This document shows, piece by piece, positions 30,471 to 42,800 of a DNA stretch of 64,000 nt. This stretch comes from Symbiodinium natans (taxonomy: Eukaryota > Sar > Dinophyceae > Suessiales > Symbiodiniaceae), in the NCBI GenBank assembly GCA_905221605.1, contig CAJNDS010000198.1:66501-130500 (forward strand), in the 5' to 3' direction. The notes beneath the pieces are model-generated. The model was not told the origin of the DNA and searched no databases. It worked only from the letters and a program-made list of their open reading frames with translations. Both the position numbers and the translations under genes were made by a program. How positions within the stretch are numbered: the stretch's first letter is position 1; each line of letters starts with the position of its first letter.

Positions 30471-33400
30471 TCTTTCAAGCATGTCGAAGCTTTGGGAGGG
30501 GCGCTCCAGGCGCTTATGGCAACCCTAAAACCCTAAACCCTAAACCCTAAACCCTACACCCTAAACCCCGCCTGGACGTCGTCGAGCGTGTGGCCCCCGA
30601 GCTGGCTTGGAGGAAAGAGGGATCCGGAGAGCAGCCGGTGCCAGAAAGCGGCATCCGGGAACTCGAACCTCGTGTCCACCAGGATCGGTACCTCGGAGGG
30701 ACCCTGAAAAAACCCTCCGCAAATCTTCCTGAACATGACCCTCTTCAAATATACAAGGGAAAACATATAAGGGAATATATACAAGGGAAGATGTAAAATG
30801 TCACAAAGGCCCCTTGGCCCAGGTACCATGTTGCAGTCGGGGAAGTTCAGGAGCCCGGTCACCAGGGCGCGGGCGATGAAGACGTCGGAAAGAACACCTG
30901 GCGTCAGCAGCACCACCTTCGTTGCTGAGTTCCTAAGCAGCCCCCCCCCCCCCCCCCAAAAAAAAAAAAAAGTGCACACTTTCAGTTCTACAGGGGGATT
31001 ATGGAGTATCCCAAGAAGTGCGTAAAGTGTGCCCACGCAGCGGCTGAGCCACAATACAGCGGAGGTTCTGGTACAACTTCGGGGTGAACTGCCGTAGAAC
31101 CTCATCGGGGGAATCCTCCTCGTCGTCCCCTGGCATGAGAACCTCCACGTTGGTGACCATCAGTGCCATCAACCTCCTCCGGACTAAGAAGGAGCAGGTT
31201 ACAGCCTCCGGGCTGTCGGACTTCAGGACGACGATGGGCGTCTCGTCGCTGGCACGGGTGGTCTTTCGCTGCACGGCGTTCCTGAGCACCACCCGCATGA
31301 GCTTCAGATTGCACCTGATGGAAGGTCCCGAGGCTCCAGGCTAGGAGGCAGGTTTTAGGGTTTACTGGAGGGCTGAGGGCTTCGACTTGCGCTCACATAA
31401 CAGGCAAGGCCTTCAGGACCCCGCCTCCCCTCCCCCCCGAGAAGGGCTGTCGCACAAGAGGATTGTCGGGCTACAGCAGGGGTCGCACCGGGTAGGCGGG
31501 AAGGGGGGAGGGGCGTACCAACTACGCCACTCCTTGTCGGGGATTCCGGGCCCTCCAGCCAATACCCGCTCTCCATCCTTCCAGCTTGGCTTGGGCTCTA
31601 GCCCAACACCTCCACGGCTTGTGGCCGTGCAAGCCATCCCCTCAGCATCATGAACACCCTCGCAGGGTCTCGAAATCACGACGCGTGCAGATGGCAGGAG
31701 CTGCGCGCGCGCGCGCGCGCTCGCTTAGAAGCTGCCTCAGCACTCATGCACCTCTCTAAAACCCTGATCCTGGAAAAAGAGCTGTCAAAATTCGATTCGC
31801 CACCATCCACCTGTCCAAAGTGGTGGCAACGACCTCGAGCTGCTCGGACTCGTGGGCGCGGCGATTCAAGTGAAGCTTCGGAAGCGCGTCGACATGCTGC
31901 AAGGCCGCGCGGATAGCCGACATTGGAATCCCACTGTTGGCCAGCAGGTTCTTCTCAGATTCTGTCCAGACTTGCTCCAGCTCCTCGAACATATTGGCCC
32001 GTGCTTCAAAGTCATCGCACTGGACGCAAACCATGTGGACCTTTGCCCGCATCGAACAAACAATTTCTCCTACACACCATGGCCTCTGTAGGATCTCACG
32101 CGTCAGCAGCAACACCAGATTTTGCGTTCGCTGCGAGACAGTGTCGAAAAGCGTGTCCAGGTTGAGCAGGTCGTCGGAATCCAGGAAAATCTGCAGTGCA
32201 CCCTGGTCCAGCATACTGGTCTTGAACCACCTGGCCAGACATGCGGCACCACCTTTGTGGTGGCTGAGGAAGATGTGGTAGAACCTGCGCGACCGCAGCA
32301 CCGCCAGCAGCTGGCCAAAACACGCAAAGGCCATGGCGATGGGAACCAAGGCCAGCTGCAGAAGCAGCCACAATTGCCTAGGATGGCCCCTAAAACCCTC
32401 TTAACGGCATTCCTAAATAGGACCCTCCTAAACCCTAAACCTAAAGCCTAAACCCTAAACCCCAACAAAGGGAAAATCATAAAAACGTCCCTTTAAGGGC
32501 CCACCATGTTGCAGCACCTGCAGGGTTCCGGAAACCAGGAGCATGGCCGAGGTCAGCAAGACGCAGGTGATGGAGATGAGGCCTTAGGGCTTAGGGTTTG
32601 GGGTTTGGGGTTTAGGGTTTAGGGTTTAGGGTTTTGGGTTGAGGGCTTAGGGCTTAGGGTTTAGGGTTTATAGGAGGCCTGCAGCATCGACGAAGTTTGC
32701 GTAGTAGTTCCTCCATGGGAAGAGCCTCACCTGGACTGCCATCCCACAGACCAGCACAAGGTTGAGCAGAAAGACCATGGCCCGGGGCGAGTTCACGAAA
32801 ATCATGGGTATTGCTGCCACCATCAAGTTTCGCAGCAAGAAAATCACGGAGTAGCCATAGCACTCGGCTGAGAAGCGGTCGAATGCAAAGCGCCAAGCCA
32901 GCATGAACTGCACACCGCCGGGTCTCTGCAACCGCTGCGGGTACACCCTGACAGCCCACGCAACAGCAGACACGGGCCCAGCAATGAAGAACAGGGCGCT
33001 GGCAAAGGACGAGGCGACCATGGCCACATGTTCACCAGATTCCCAGCACAGCGTGCTTCGGTACGTGAGTACAGAGCTACTGCCATCAGGGTTGTCGGCA
33101 CACTGCAAGGGCAACAATGCTAGCCGAGCCGAGGAGAGAAACAGAAGAAGCATCAAGGTCCCCACATTGGAGAACACCAGTGCCCAATTAATCTTGACCA
33201 GCAGAGCCCGCAGGTAGGAAGTCACGACCACCAACGTGATCATGGCCGGCTGAACCAGCACGGCAAAAAGGTACGACATGGACGCGCCACCGCTATAGAC
33301 ACACGACAGATCCAGAATGTCAGCACTGAGGCTAAACCACTTCAACAACTCAAGAACAGCCCAAAGCGAGTCCTGCTCAAGCTGCAAAGGCAGATCAGCC

Positions 33401-36400
33401 ACGGCCCCCAGTGCTTGCATCATGTTGGCAAGGATTGTCACGTAGGCAGCCAGGGTCTCAGTGGTCTGACTGAAGACGGGCTGCTGCGTAATCCTCCTGG
33501 CCAGCCCGACACTGAGGATGAGGCAAACCATTCCCAACCCCATCAGTGCCAAATTGTTGTGAGCGCTGCATTCCGCACATTGCTGTCCATCCCACTTGTG
33601 GCCCCTCACGCAATGGCTGCAGGCAAGGCCGTCTTGCAGCAGAGGGCAGGTGCCGAGCTCCAAACCTCCCAGGCACTTCCCCACAGCGCACTTCACGAGC
33701 CGAGGCATGGCAACAAGGACAGGGGAATCGGAGGAATCGGAGGAATTGAGAAGAACCTCTCTTGCAAAGAAGCCCCGGGACTGGAATGGCACGCCCACAC
33801 CTTCAGGGCACTCCAGCCCTTCGCCGCAGGCGCTGCACTCGGGGCCTCCCCTGTCTCCCTGAATGAGTGCTGTCTTCTCCGGGCACACGCACGCTGCCGC
33901 GTATGTGCTGGCCATCTCCGAGGTGGTGCTTCCCAAGATGAAGCTGGTGCAGTTGTGGCAGAGGGAGCTTCCTGCTGCACTCTGCCAAGTGCCTCTGGCA
34001 CAGGGCAAGCACTCTTGGACCGCCCCGGTTGCTGCAAAGTAGCCAGGCCTGCAGGGCTTGCACTGGCCATCGGGTTCCTCCGGGTCTAGGAAGAACCCAA
34101 GGCCACAGCCTCTACAATCTCGCTCCCCAGGCAAGAGCGCCGTGCCCGGAAGGCATCGCACTTCCTGGAGTGGGGGACCTGTGCCGTACGTGAAGAAGGT
34201 CGTCTCATTGCGATCCCGCAGGTACCCTTCGGCCTTCAAGTCCACGACCATGCTTGCGGCTCCACGGCCTCGGGCTTCTGAGAGGTTGGCAGAGGTCTCC
34301 GACCTCAGGAGGAGTCGAAGCCCTTGCCCGCCCTGCTCCCACACGGAATCCAACACGTCAGATGCCAGCAGGGGCGGCGAGCCGGTAAACACCAGAAGCT
34401 CCATGAGATGGTCCCCAGTCACTGGTGCCATGTTCGTTGGCTCTGAGAACACCAGACGGAGCTGTGCTGTGTCAGGGAGATGTTGGAAGGCTAGAACTTG
34501 AGGACCCTTTGCGAAAACATGGACGATTACTTTGCCAAGGCCAGTAAACTGAGAGGCACAGAGGCCCGGCGCATCGCAAACATCGAAAACGACCTCCACG
34601 TCTCTGCGGGTGCCAACGGTGTCACAGAATCTCACAGACGGGGTGGCTGTGTTTTGGGAAACCAGAGTTGCACCCGTCTCAGGATGCACCAAGTGGAAAG
34701 TGAGGAGATCACCATCCACATCAGAAGCTCGCAACGGAACTTCGGCACAGGTCAGCTCCTGCATCGAGTGGTGAATGTCAGCTCCCCTCGATTGGAACGG
34801 TGAGGGTATGTGCTGAACTGGCCCAATGACGGAGTTCATGTATGGGAAGCGCTGCAGGAACTCGCCGTCCACACGGTCTCCCCGATCATTTAACATGAAA
34901 CATGAGAAGGAAGCAGCATTGGTGCTCAGGAGCTGCCGGTACCTGCAAGACCTTTCATCATCGGTATCAAACGTATAGTGGAACAATAGGGCGCTGTCTC
35001 TGTCCACAAAGTCTGAGGCAAGGATGCGGCTGATCTCCGTCGGAATCAACTCGACGGAGTAGAGGCGGATGTCATCGAAGGCCGCGCGCATGAAATTGCT
35101 GGGCAGCACGGCCATCCCAGGGAGATGGGCGTCCCACGGCCCGGAGTCATACTCCGAGCCAACTTCCCAGGGCGTCAAGGGTGCCAGGCGGCCGTCTGTA
35201 GGCTGAAGGTCGTCACTATACGCCGACTCCAGGTCAGGGCAAGCCCCGAAGTCGCTGGAGTCGTACAGCAGCTGGCCGTTTCGGAAGAAGGTGACTCTTG
35301 CCTGCGCTGGGTGCGTCGCGTTGCCCCGGGAGATGCACCGGAAGGTCAAGGTCACGTGGTGAGGTTGGATACGGCCTTCGCGGACCTGCGCCACCGTCTC
35401 CCCGGTGTCCATCACCATATCCCCCGCTTCTCCACCCGGAATGAAAGCACGCCCGACGGCCAACTGGCCGCCGTTGCAGCTCTGATAGCACCGCAAAGAA
35501 AAATAGTAGCTGAAGCTCCAAAACCCAAACATGAAGACATTGCTGCCGCTCACCAAGTGTCTGGACAGAATATAGGAGTCATCAGTCACGGCATCTGGCT
35601 TAATCCAGAAAGCCACTGTGAACTCATCGGGAATGTGTTGTCCGGCCAAAAGCGCATAGCCTTCCTTGCCATCGGTCTTCAAAGCCATTGCTGTACCAGC
35701 CACCGGCGGACGGTTCTCCTTGACGTTGACATGGAGCGTGCCATTTGCCAGCCACCGGCTGCTGCCTGCAACGGCCTGCACCTCAAAGGCAACCACTTCA
35801 AAGCCTGGCGACCGAGGCCAGAAGAAGATGCGGCCGCACAGCTGGGTGGAACTCTGGTTGCTCGTCAGGTTGATGGCAAGCTCCCCGTTCTCCCCATCGG
35901 CCACCGTTTCGGGCTCAGCTCTCAGCAGCCCATGAGCCAGGGACTCCGAGAACACGGCCTTGCCGTGGTCGTAGCTCTGGCCATCCAGAGATGCGGCGCA
36001 GATGTCGAGGCTCTGCCAACCACTGCCGAGGATGGCCTCCAACACCGACGGGCTCCCGAGGCCTCAGGGAGGTTCATCTGACAAGTACCCTATTTTAAAC
36101 AAACTTAAAACCCCAGCCAAACCCGACCCTTTTCCTTACTTAGAGCTTCTAACGACCCACGAACCTCCAAGTAGGACAAAAGCAAGGCAAGAATTCAAAT
36201 GAACCCAAGGAGCCCTGGAAGGGAGACGGTATATACACGGGCGATCGGAAGCGGTTTCCGGAGCCCAGGGAAAAGCTGGAGAAAGCACTGCCTGCGGTGG
36301 ACGGATCATCGAAGCTCCAGGCCTGCAGCTGCTCGAACTCAGGTTGGGAGCCTTGGAGACTGTGCAAGTTCATCTGGAACATGGTCTCCCGTATCTGCTC

Positions 36401-37110
36401 CTGGCTCCGGTTGGTGCTCCACCAGCGCAGCTCATCGAGAATCCCACCATAGGGGCGGTCGCCAGCCTGCCACTCGCCTCCGATCTCCTGCACCCGCGCC
36501 CCCAAAATCCACGGAAAAGGCTGCGCAGCGTCGGAGCTGATGGATCCCACAGCCGCGGAAGGCAGCGCATATCTCACAGCCAGCTCACCGTTGACATAGA
36601 CGAGGCCCTCGAAGCCCTCCGCACCAAGGACCTCCTGGATGACCATGGCATAGTGGAACTTCTCACCCGGCGGGGACACAGGCTTCACTTCATCCACCGC
36701 AAAGCCGCTGTGCCAAATCTCGGAGCCCAAGTACTCCAGCGAGAGCAGCACTGCGCTGGACACGGTGGAGTGCCGGCTCAGCAAAACTCCACGGCGGTTG
36801 TATCGTACCAGCTCCTGACCCAACGCGTCGTGCAAGGAAAGTGGCTGAGCCCAGAACTCCAGCGTCAGCGGAGGGTGCGGCAGGTCTGCCAGAATTGTGA
36901 CCTGGTCAGGCTTTCCAACTCAACATAAACGTGCCCTCCTTTGACTTTGCATGACCAAAAAACGGTAGCAGAAACATGAAATTGAAGGCTCCAAGTGGCA
37001 AAGTCATCTAGGCCATCGAAGCGCAAGGCCCAGCCCGCACCCCCAGTGCGCAACAGACCCTGGGCTGTTGGGAAGGCACAAGCCACACAAAGCAGGCGGC
37101 AGAGGTCCAT
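30470..37110 (-). CDS. LamG / Cys-rich / polytopic membrane / TIR receptor
   Basis: Nine exons rebuilt by phase and splice site: 37110-37000, 36901-36214, 36062-32679, 32582-32501, 32377-31811, 31314-31042, 30932-30827, 30703-30572 and 30524 to about 30470; about 1800 residues. The ATG begins a signal peptide (MDLCRLLCVACAFPTAQG). A LamG-like lectin domain follows at about 25-235 (ALRFDGLDDF joins VTILADLP across intron 1), and a second at about 380-640, each followed by the motif IPSPFQ. A GCC2/GCC3 Eph/TNFR-like cysteine-rich stalk lies at about 890-1050, then about eight membrane helices (1060-1445), then a cytoplasmic TIR (about 1452-1555) and a weaker TIR-like repeat (about 1660-1760). 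It probably senses an extracellular glycan or protein and signals inside through TIR; ligand and output are unknown. Introns use six GC-AG and two GT-AG sites, and several consist of telomeric repeat or hairpin elements. The C-terminus is not reached. Confidence 0.85.
30525..30571 (-). repeat. 47-nt intron made of telomere-type repeat
   Basis: In the gene's sense it begins GCGGGGTTTAGGGTG, continues with TTTAGGG units and ends GGGTTTTAG before GGTTGCCAT. Exons on both sides keep phase 0 (LDDVQ joins GCHKRLERPS). So the whole intron is telomere-type repeat, with TTTTAG as the acceptor. Confidence 0.7.
30572..31314 (-). CDS. Exons encoding a second TIR-like repeat
   Basis: Three exons: 31314-31042, 30932-30827 and 30703-30572. 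The order is betaA-like MALMVTNVEVLMPGDDEED, helix EVLRQFTPKLYQN, LRCIVAQP, then KVVLLTPGVLSDVFIARAL (betaC/alphaC), and VPILVDTRFEFPDAAFW (betaD and following loop). The pattern is that of a TIR fold, but the catalytic-Glu position is not conserved (VLSDVFIARAL), so it may be a structural or regulatory copy. The 109-nt and 123-nt introns inside it use GC-AG and GT-AG. Confidence 0.55.
31811..32377 (-). CDS. Exon encoding last membrane helix and first TIR domain
   Basis: 189 codons, phase 2 in and phase 2 out. WLLLQLALVPIAMAFACFG is the last membrane helix. The TIR follows: FYHIFLSHHKGG (box 1, betaA), then IFLDSDDLLNL (the DD after betaB that TIR domains share), then NLVLLLTREILQRPWCVGEI (betaC and alphaC). 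The glutamate in WCVGEI sits where SARM1-type and bacterial NADase TIRs keep their catalytic Glu, so NAD+ cleavage is possible but unproven. The donor GACAG before GTGGATGG and the acceptor CATCAG before GTGCAATC repeat CAGGTG at both ends. Confidence 0.88.
32378..32500 (-). repeat. 123-nt intron with telomere-type core
   Basis: TTTAGGG-type units in the sense of the gene (plus 32420-32462 reads CCCTAAA). Donor GC within GGTGG before GCCCTT, acceptor CCTAG before GCAATTG. Confidence 0.75.
32583..32678 (+). repeat. 96-nt intron made of telomere-type repeat
   Basis: In the gene's sense it starts GCCTCCTATAAACCC, is then only CCCTAAA-type units, and ends CCCTAAG before GCCTCATC. GCCTC occurs at both ends. 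Phase 1 is preserved (DAA G joins GC CTC). Confidence 0.85.
32679..36062 (-). CDS. Large exon: second LamG, Cys-rich stalk, six helices
   Basis: An unbroken 1128-codon exon, large for a gene whose other exons are mostly under 300 nt. The Cys-rich part has paired CxxC-type spacing (CRGCGLGFFLDPEE, CKPCRPGYFAATGA, ECLPCARGTW). Helices include LALMGLGMVCLILSVGLARR, VTILANMMQALGAVADLPL, LFAVLVQPAMITLVVVTSYL, LMLLLFLSSARLALLPL, FASALFFIAGPVSAVAWAV and VFLLNLVLVCGMAVQVRL. It starts in phase with the previous exon (CAG G joins GC CTC GGG) and ends GCAG before a GC donor. Confidence 0.9.
36067..36172. mobile_element. Family B element forming intron 2 of the TIR receptor
   Basis: The inverted ends GGAGGTTC and GAACCTCC match the copies at 17934-18026 and 28948-29077. 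The 151-nt intron 36213-36063 contains the whole element. Its donor is GC (CCAGG before GCTCC) and its acceptor is CCTGAG before GCCTC. The exons join in phase 1 as SPFQGLGSPSVLE. Confidence 0.8.
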
Positions 37111-39860
37111 GGCATCTTGGCAAGGGGGGGAACTCTCCCCTATAAGGTTCTTGCAGCTGCCGTGATGCTGCCCTAGGAACGTAGCTGATTCATGCTGATG
37201 ACTTGTGGGCATCGGGGGGGGCCTGCAGTCAAGCCGGTGTTTGCTGCCACCTGTTGCTGTGCTGGGGCATACGTGGTTTGACAACTTCTGAGCCCATGTG
37301 CTGGCAGATCTCCGACCTCGCCCGTCGTACATGATACAATAGTGCAGCAATAAAACTGCACACTCGTGTACTAGTACACTCGTACAACTGTATAACAAGT
37401 TAACAGAATAGTAGTTTAACAATACTACAAAGATATACTAATACCATCATCTAATCTATCTTTATACTAGTATTGTTTTTATTATCATCTCATCTCCTTC
37501 GCCCGACCTCGGGTGGTGCCGGACGACCACGGATCTTTGGCCATGGCCGAGGGGCTCCTTTGCCTGCTTTCCCCTGCAACCCAACGCGGCAGGCGTCGTG
37601 TAAGAATCTCTGGGCATGTGGCGTTGAGGCAAGGCAATGTCCTAATCTTGAGGGTGCATCGCTTTTTGGGTGCTCTGCAGCTTCTGTCTTACCATGTTGT
37701 GGTGAGGCTTCGGCAGCTGCGGTCGCCAATGCGATCTTCGACTGTGCTCCCTTGGAAGCACCGATGGCGCTCGCCCAGTGACAAATCTGCCATTCAAGGC
37801 TCATGGCGTGAGGCATAAAAACTGCCGCGTTCCTCGTGGCGCAGGGGCCGTGTACCTTAAGGAACCGAACGTTACACTTTCTTGAGCTGAGAGAAATTAC
37901 TGCTTTTTATTCTTGTGGCGGTACAGAATACAAGGTCATTCGTCTCCCTACATCAATAGTCTGCATCAAACCCTCGATTGCCACAAAACACGTGCAGGTG
38001 GAACCACCGCAAGTCTTCCCCGCAGCCCCAGCTGCTTAGAACTAGACGGGAAACTGGGGTCTGGAGGGGGTTTGAGTCTTGAGCACCATTTCCACTAGAG
38101 TTGCGGTGAGACGTCCGAAACTGTTCGAGGTTCAGCCGTTGAAGGTCAAAGGCTTCCAAAGCCCTAAACCCTAACCCTAAACCCTACACCCAAAACCCAA
38201 AACCCAAAACCCTAAACCCTAAACCCCCGTTCCTGACTTGATGAGTGCAAGGGTCTCCCAGCTGAACCTTTCACCCCGCGGAGCTCCACACGGCTGGTGG
38301 AGGAGCCGCTTGCAGTGAACAGGAGCATCTTGGGTGCAGACTTGGCTCCAGGGGTTCATGCTCTTCGGGCTCACAACCGGTAGGTACGGCTTCCGAGGCA
38401 AGCTGCCCTACCCCGCACTAGCCTATGTCCAAGAACCAATAGACCCGACATACCGTTCTTCCACCTCGTGCTGGCGGCTTGGGATGATCCGGCTGCGGGC
38501 TCTATTTCGGGCTCACGTTGCTTCACGTTGTTTCACTTTGTTTGATCGCTTGGCAGGTCCGAGGGGGATTCAGGAGCCCTTCTGCAGCGGTGGAATCCTC
38601 GGAGCTCTCTGTTGAGGAGCGGCTGATTAGATCGGGGAACTGGGGCGACTTTTCCGCAATTCCTTTGATTGCTTAGAAGTTGCATCCGGACATTGCAATG
38701 GGTCATCATGGTTGTTCTGAATGAGTGTCCTCTTTATAGGGAATTCTAATTGCCACCCTGACTCAACCCTCATGCTTCTCCGAGGCAGGGAGTGTGAAAA
38801 GGTCGATCCAGTTGCCGAGTTCCCCGATCCTCCGTGCACGTCCTCGCGGAGCTACACAAGGGGAGTCCCTTTGCAAGCTGTCGATGATGCAGGTTCGTGC
38901 CTCACGGCGGAGTGGGAAGACCCACCCCTGGGCCCTAGGGGTTTGTGACTCTGGTGACATGTTGGTGACACGTGCGGCATGTTCCGCGACGGCTCTTCAA
39001 GTAAACTGGGGCTTCTTCTGTCACGGGGGGAAGGTCGAGATGTTCTGATTATCTGATTGCAATCCTACAGGGGACCCCTGCGGATAGAGTCAATGCTGGA
39101 GGACGGTTGCGAGTTTCTGTTCTCGTCCAAGTTGTGAAACGTGATGCTGAAACCATGACCCTGCCGCGGCACCTGAGGCACCTTCCTAGAAATTTTGGGG
39201 GGTCAGGACTCCGATGCAGGGCTTCTTGACCCGGCCAATTGTTGGATGCCAGGGGCGGCGACAACCTGCGAAAACGCTGGAGGCCGTACCGATCCAACTG
39301 ATGGTTTAGGGTTTTGGGTACCCTGGTGGTACCTTGGCAGAGCCTTGCATATCCCCATTCGGAGGCTTGGCCGCTGCAGTGACCTCTTGGAGGACTCACT
39401 TCACGTATGGCACTTCGCCCTCGGCACCCGAGGCACAGGACCAAGGCTTTCAGGGAGATTTTCAGCGGGTACCCCCACACAGGCGCCTACAAAGAGAGAA
39501 GAGGGTATCTGAGGCCTGTATCAAGCTCGTAAGGGGGAAGCAGCCCACCGTAACAGCTAAGCTGAAAGCCAAAAAACTGAACCGATGCGAACCTGAGGCC
39601 CTGGCTCCTTGCAGTTTCCTGAGCGCCATCGATCAGCATTATCACCGATCAAGCTGCGCCAGCTCACTGCGGCGTGCAACATCGTGAAGCATGAGAGGGC
39701 TTGCCCTCGAAGGCGCCAAAACCCCCAAGCATACACCTCAACGCCCACATATCTCCACCACTTCAGAAGTCGTAAAAGCCCCAAGCTCTACAAGGCCGAG
39801 ACGATCTACTGCCAAGAAACCTTCCCTATGCCCCACCAGGTTAAATTGCAAACGCCCCAG
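37111..39860. other. Upstream of the TIR receptor, no gene supported
   Basis: Presumably holds the receptor's promoter or trans-spliced leader site, but I see no recognisable element. One C-strand telomere-type array lies at 38160-38226. Minus ORFs near 38220-38400 and 38763-38960 are open, without motifs or partner exons. Confidence 0.5.
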
Positions 39861-39863
39861 ACC

Positions 39864-42800
39864 TTAACTTCGTCCTAGAAGCCCGCCGAAGTAGGCAGAG
39901 AAGGGCGCGAGGACGAGACTCAGCGTGGCGCTCCTCGTACGGCAGGTTGGTTTTGCAACTTTGGATGTTTTGTTCTGCCTCCCGCCCAGCTGCACAGTCA
40001 CATCCACTAGAGTTCTGCTCAAAGTGCCTAACATTTTCTTTGGACAGGCCCCTAGCTTGTTCATGGTCTTGACGACCGCCAGCTTTCTGAGGACTTGGCA
40101 CAACTTGCACGATTGCATAGGAGACGAAGAGGCCGCCCGCCTGTGCAAAGGCAGAGCACAAGGATTTCTCTGCGTAAACGGCGACCACCGGGTTGCAAAA
40201 GTCGGGTTTGTTGGTTGCAGATCACTCCCCGAACCACTCCCCGAACTGAGAGGCATGCATCTGCCACCAGCTGCATGCCATTGCCGTTGAAACACCTGCC
40301 CTGCGCCGCCAGAAGCGAAAGCACATGCTTGCTTCCTCGTGCTTCTGCATTACCAGGTGGCGGACAAGCTCGAGCTCTGCCATGAACCCCTGTGTGCCGG
40401 CACCGACCTCAGGTCCAAGCACCAGGGATCAAAGGCCTTGAATCGACTTCGCCCCTGCGAGGTCACGGGCTTGGAAGGAAGGTGCGTCCTAGAATGGAAA
40501 CCATGGCACACGAGGACACGTATGTGGGGATGGTTCTGAATGAGGCAACTCCCAGGTCCACAAGAGAATCAGAGCCTAGGTCAAAACAAACCGTTTAACT
40601 TAAAGGCTTCACATGTGAAATTGTAGAATATACTGTAATATAGTATAGTACGGAATGTGAAATTTATCAAATATCATACATACTGTATACTGTATAATGA
40701 TGTATACTACGTGTCTCAGGCTCAGCCAGGCACCACGAGACCAAATGCCAACCACTTCACGAGGCTGGAGAAAACGTTGGTCGCCGCTTTGAACACGACG
40801 GCATCTGGCCTGAAACACAGCACACATGTGACGAAGAAGATGTCAAGATCCTCTGTGATGAAACAGTACTCGGTGATGAAACAACTCCTTCATTTGTGCC
40901 TGCCCTACGCATTCCTATGTGCTATGCATTCTGAGGCATCAAACCATTACATCATCTGTGTCAGGGCCCGACAGTGTGAAGATGGTGATGATGTCCACCA
41001 GGTCTAGGAAGATGCCCAGGGCGGCCTTGAATGGCATCCGAGCCCATGCATGCCCAAGCTTTGCTACCCAAGTAGAGCCGAGGCAGGGCCGAGGCAGGCA
41101 CTAAGATGTAGGACCACGCAGTCACGCGAGTCACCATCTGGTTGGTCTTGCAGACCTGCAACCCCAAGTGCCCCAAGTGCCCCAAGTGCCCCAAGTCCTG
41201 CGCAGTAAAGCTTTTCGAATTCTGGAGAATCACAAACACCCAAGTGAAAGAGGGCCCCGGCTGAGGTCGAGCAGGTCCGCGAGATGTCTGCAAAATCGCG
41301 GCACCAATTGGTGTCGCCACCTCGGGGGAAAGTTCGTTTTGGTGGGGGGGGTGGGGTAGTGGGCGATCCAAGACTCGCGGTGCCTTTCTCTGGTCCACTT
41401 CGTTCTCCGTTCATCCCTTTCCTTGCTTATCGTTCTTTTCCATCTGTTCGTTGCGTGATTCACTTTAGTGTTGTGTTTTATCGCTTTCTTTTCATGTGCG
41501 CATATCCTTCTCTACTTGTTCTTTCTCTAATGCAATGTCTCATCTACTTCTTGCTGTCTGTGTTTATGTCATTCTGTACACTTGTCTCTCTGATCTATGT
41601 CATCTACGTATTGAGTTGCGTTTGCGTTGCGTTTGTTCAAGCGTTCTTTGTTTCCTTAGCTGTTGATTCACCTGTTGATCGGGTTACGCGATTGGCACGG
41701 GCTGGCGGCCTCCCTTCCCCGGTCCCCCATCCTCCCCCCGCCTTCCCCCCACAAAGCATGTCTGCTTCATGATCTGAGGGAGTCTAGGGTTTAGGGTTGA
41801 GGGTTTAGGGTTAGGGTTTGTTTAAGGTTTAGTATAATTAAACACCTCACGACTGCCGCAGTAGGCGCGCGACAGAAGGTCAGGCCGTGCTGGCAGTACA
41901 GTCCGACAATGGGTGAGCGTGAACCTCGGCCGCCAAAGCTGCATCAGGCCATGCTCTTTTAAGACGCATCAACATCTAGAAAGGCTAATTTCAGACCCCT
42001 TTTGAACCTTGAACTTTGAACCTGGAACCTTGAACTAACCTTGAACCTTGAACCTTGAACCTTGAACCTTGAACCGCCGTTCTGAGGCTCACACAGAAGT
42101 AGCCCGGTGGGCAGCATCGATCCCAGCCTCCGCCAGCGGGATCTCATCGACCAAGCTACTAGGACCCTCCGTTCAGGCCGAGAATGTCCCAGTCCAGATT
42201 GCTTGCTATTTGGCTGTTGCATGTTGTTTCTGAACCACCGGATATTCTACACAAACCCCGACTCCCTGCATCCCTCTAACCAGGAGACTGAGGCTAAGCT
42301 GCGGGCACTTGTCGGAGTCCTGTCCATTAATGGCGCAGCCGTCCAGGGTACTTCCTGGAGCCAGGAATGCTGAGCTGGCACCGAGCAAAAACCGCAAATC
42401 GCAAACACACGTGTGAGTTTCGAGGCGCGTTTCTAGGTGGCTGCGCCTCTCCCAGCCGCCTACCTACATCTGAACCCGACAACAGAAACTCTGAAAACAA
42501 GACATCAATCGGGAACTCTCAAACCCGATCAAGCCGTCGAAAAACAAGCAACACGAAAAGAAAGTCTCAACGACCAGCAGCCAACCCGAAACAACGACAA
42601 GCACAACTGCAAGCACCACCACTCACCAACCTCCCTCACCAACCCTCCAAGGATCCCTTTCCCCCCATCCCCCGTCCACTTCTCCCCTCTCTCCCCCACC
42701 CCCCCAACAAAAAACCGAGCGACGGATGCACGGCAAGTTGTCGGAACGCAGTTCACCACGGTAGTTCTCAGTCCTCAGCATCAATGTGGGGTTTTGGGGC

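Noticed and set aside
35125-36081. 318-codon plus-strand ORF
   Set aside because: Antisense shadow of the large TIR-receptor exon, whose minus reading has LamG and Cys-rich motifs and phase-consistent junctions.
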